A DNA stretch of 6,306 nt from Acidimicrobiales bacterium (GTDB lineage Bacteria; Actinomycetota; Acidimicrobiia; Acidimicrobiales; JABEUL01). Positions 5,998-6,306 of this stretch are shown here, piece by piece (position 1 is the stretch's first letter; each line of letters begins with the position of its first letter). A program made the position numbers and the translations under genes. The stretch spans positions 1 to 6,306 of the forward strand of contig JABEUL010000136.1 of the NCBI GenBank assembly GCA_013044465.1, read 5' to 3'. The notes beneath the pieces were generated by a model. The model was not told the origin of the DNA, made no database searches, and worked only from the letters and a program-made list of their open reading frames with translations.

Positions 5998-6306
5998 CTA
6001 TTTCTTCCTTTTGTTTAAAGCTGCCACGGCATCGTTCTGAACTTCTTGGAGAGCAAGTTGAAGTTCATTGGTAAAAGAAGCGATCTCTGACCGTGGCACT
6101 CTTTTGCCATTTGGATTAGCTTTCGGATAGATTGGTTTTCCAACACATATGTTAACGGGCACTGCCTTGATCATTTTAGAGCCCTTAGGCATAACTTCAT
6201 AAGAGCCAGCAATTCCGACGGGCAAAACAGGTGCCATAGTCCGATTAGCAAGAAAAGCAGCTCCTTCAAAAAGATCTACAACTTCGTCGCCATCGCGCCT
6301 CGTGCC
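5998..6306 (-). CDS. 1-acyl-sn-glycerol-3-phosphate acyltransferase-like protein (PlsC family), N-terminus cut off by window edge
   Basis: PlsC-type enzymes acylate lysophosphatidate to phosphatidate at the inner face of the membrane. Only the last 102 residues are in the window, and the frame is open to the right edge. It begins GTRRDGDEVVDLFEGAAF, matching the block III EGTRS/FxxGAA signature, with the Glu just outside. Block IV follows as APVLPVGIAGSYEVMPKGSK. The catalytic HX4D motif would lie upstream, beyond the window. The C-terminal part is hydrophilic and ends in ALNKRKK. A Met at 6237 is internal to block IV and is not a plausible start. It lies 3 bases before the epimerase gene and is probably cotranscribed with it. 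Other PlsC-domain acyltransferases with a different acceptor cannot be excluded. Confidence 0.88.
   Translation of the reverse strand, partial: GTRRDGDEVVDLFEGAAFLANRTMAPVLPVGIAGSYEVMPKGSKMIKAVPVNICVGKPIYPKANPNGKRVPRSEIASFTNELQLALQEVQNDAVAALNKRKK

Noticed and set aside
5998..6237. Separate 79-residue gene starting at Met 6237
   Set aside because: The frame stays open to the right edge and the upstream residues carry the PlsC GTR block, so this Met is internal to a truncated acyltransferase.

Overview
The window looks like ordinary chromosomal DNA from a bacterium of moderate G+C content (mid-40s percent by eye), most likely a low-G+C actinomycetote, such as a planktonic freshwater or marine lineage. 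The reasons are the gene order trmD-rimM-khpA-rpsP-ffh, an Ffh of actinobacterial appearance, GTG starts at rpsP and khpA, and weak or absent Shine-Dalgarno sequences at several starts. The lineage is an inference. Bacillota share much of this gene order.

Positions 1-3181 (minus strand) hold a translation and secretion cluster read right to left: ffh (SRP GTPase), rpsP (ribosomal protein S16), khpA (KH-domain RNA-binding protein), rimM (30S maturation factor) and the 5' part of trmD (tRNA m1G37 methyltransferase), which runs off the left edge. rpsP and khpA overlap by 4 bases. The other gaps are 42 to 74 bases.

Positions 3213-5088 (plus strand) diverge from ffh across a gap of only 31 bases. 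ispH encodes the last enzyme of the MEP isoprenoid pathway. It is followed 4 bases later by a GT2 glycosyltransferase resembling dolichol/polyprenol-phosphate sugar transferases. IspH feeds the supply of polyprenyl carriers, so a shared theme of lipid-linked sugars is plausible but inferred.

Positions 5101-6306 (minus strand) converge on the glycosyltransferase with a 12-base gap. They hold an extended-SDR nucleotide-sugar epimerase/dehydratase and, 3 bases upstream of it, the C-terminal part of a PlsC-type acyltransferase that enters from the right edge. Together with the glycosyltransferase they suggest envelope lipid or glycolipid synthesis.

No mobile element, CRISPR array, tRNA or rRNA was seen, and no gap between genes exceeds about 75 bases. 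I found no convincing undescribed system. The points most worth checking are the acidic N-terminal extension of KhpA beside a short S16, an IspH with unusual motif context and a C-terminal tail, and a hairpin abutting the poorly defined rimM start.
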